DNA of 7,696 nt. Origin: Sphingobacteriaceae bacterium. Its GTDB lineage: Bacteria > Bacteroidota > Bacteroidia > Sphingobacteriales > Sphingobacteriaceae. The stretch covers positions 1-7,696 of the forward strand of contig JAIPAN010000046.1 in the NCBI GenBank assembly GCA_021740025.1, given 5' to 3'. The notes beneath the pieces are model-generated. The model did no database searches, was not told the DNA's origin, and worked only from the letters and a program-made list of their open reading frames with translations. Both the position numbers and the translations under genes were made by a program. Every line of letters starts with the position of its first letter. The stretch's first letter is position 1. Of this stretch, positions 7,245 to 7,696 are shown in pieces.

Positions 7245-7276
7245 TGTGGAGAAATTGGCGTTTGTGGATAACCACA
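7245..7276. promoter_or_regulatory. Tandem DnaA-box-like 9-mers in the pyrG/helicase intergenic region
   Basis: TGTGGATAA at 7263-7271 is the exact reverse complement of the consensus DnaA box TTATCCACA. TGTGGAGAA at 7245-7253 has the same orientation and one mismatch, with starts 18 bases apart. The perfect copy is also the left part of an inverted repeat TGTGG-ATAA-CCACA (7263-7276). Together they may be a DnaA-binding site, an origin component, or an unrelated operator. Binding is not shown by sequence alone. Confidence 0.5.
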
Positions 7277-7332
7277 GCTTATGCTTAACACTAGGGGTGT
7301 AGCAAATGGCCAGGTATTCGGTTAATTTCACC

Positions 7333-7340
7333 TATATTTG
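7333..7340 (+). promoter_or_regulatory. Candidate -7 element for the DEAD-box helicase
   Basis: TATATTTG is an exact TAnnTTTG match and is identical to the tRNA-Ser -7 element. No good TTTG is seen 17-23 bases upstream. Transcription would begin near 7347, about 20 bases before the TTG start codon at 7368. Confidence 0.45.
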
Positions 7341-7367
7341 AGTCCATTTTAATCTGAATACCTTATT

Positions 7368-7696
7368 TTGACATTCTCCGATTTTCAGTTTGCCCCCGAA
7401 GTACAAGAAGGCTTGCAAAGCATGGGTTATAAAAATCCAACTCCCATACAAGCCCAAGCCATTCCATTGGTGTTGCAACATAAAGATTTAATTGCCTGCG
7501 CTCAAACAGGAACGGGTAAAACGGCTTCCTATTTGTTGCCTATTTTGCATCACATTGCACAAACAGAAAAAAAATACATCAATACACTCATTTTGGCGCC
7601 CACTAGAGAGTTGGCTCAGCAAATAGATCAGCAAGTAGAAGGCTTGGCCTATTTTGCAGGTATAAGCTCTATTGCCGTGTATGGCGGCGGCGATGG
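7368..7696 (+). CDS. DEAD-box ATP-dependent RNA helicase, N-terminal part (C-terminus beyond the right edge)
   Basis: The frame is open from 7353 to the right edge, giving 109 complete codons from the chosen start. The protein reads (M)TFSDFQFAPEVQEGL, then the Q motif GYKNPTPIQAQAIP (20-33), motif I AQTGTGKT (45-52), motif Ia PTREL (78-82) and a GG motif in VYGGGD near 104-109. These are the ATP-binding and RNA-contact motifs of RecA-like domain 1 of SF2 DEAD-box helicases, similar to the RhlE group. The DEAD and SAT motifs and domain 2 lie outside the window. The start is TTG at 7368: the upstream in-frame stop is TAA at 7350-7352, no in-frame ATG or GTG lies between, and the first in-frame ATG (codon 19) would cut into the Q motif. 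Family members unwind structured RNA in the cytoplasm, for example in ribosome assembly or mRNA decay. The gene is divergent from pyrG. Which paralogue it is cannot be told from this part. Confidence 0.94.
   Translation, partial: MTFSDFQFAPEVQEGLQSMGYKNPTPIQAQAIPLVLQHKDLIACAQTGTGKTASYLLPILHHIAQTEKKYINTLILAPTRELAQQIDQQVEGLAYFAGISSIAVYGGGD

Noticed and set aside
7288..7300. Inverted repeat ACAC-TAGGG-GTGT as a terminator or riboswitch
   Set aside because: The stem is only four base pairs, has no T tract and does not match a known riboswitch core. Chance is the simplest explanation.

Overview
The window looks like chromosomal DNA from a member of the Bacteroidota. It is AT-rich. Its promoter-like sites fit the Bacteroidota pattern TTTG-N(17-23)-TAnnTTTG, and there are no strong Shine-Dalgarno sequences. 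Secreted proteins begin MKK... and are predicted to be cut just before Gln. The YidC is of the long Bacteroidota type. The exact family or genus cannot be read from the sequence alone. I see no mobile element, CRISPR array, phage gene or defence system.

Layout. (1) 1-3121, minus strand: a tightly spaced putative operon read right to left. It encodes an acetyl-CoA C-acetyltransferase (thiolase), a secreted protein of unknown function, and the N-terminal part of a dipeptidyl-peptidase-IV-like S9 peptidase that runs off the left edge. (2) 3122-3713: a non-protein block with three plus-strand tRNA genes, Ser(GCU), Pro(UGG) and Arg(UCU). Each has its own promoter-like -7 element. Pro and Arg are followed by near-identical bidirectional terminator hairpins. 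(3) 3714-7147, minus strand: pyrG (CTP synthase) followed after 20 bases by yidC (membrane protein insertase), likely co-transcribed. (4) 7148-7367: a divergent intergenic region of 220 bases, holding candidate promoters for both sides, small dyads, and one perfect plus one near-perfect DnaA-box-like 9-mer in tandem. (5) 7368-7696, plus strand: the start of a DEAD-box RNA helicase with a TTG start codon, running off the right edge.

Most content is housekeeping: translation (tRNAs), nucleotide synthesis (pyrG), membrane protein insertion (yidC), RNA remodelling (helicase), acyl-CoA metabolism (thiolase) and extracytoplasmic peptide degradation (S9 peptidase). The items most worth a second look are the DnaA-box pair in the pyrG/helicase divergent region, the unknown secreted protein between the thiolase and the peptidase, and the shared tRNA terminator hairpins. 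I found no convincing evidence for a wholly new multi-gene system.
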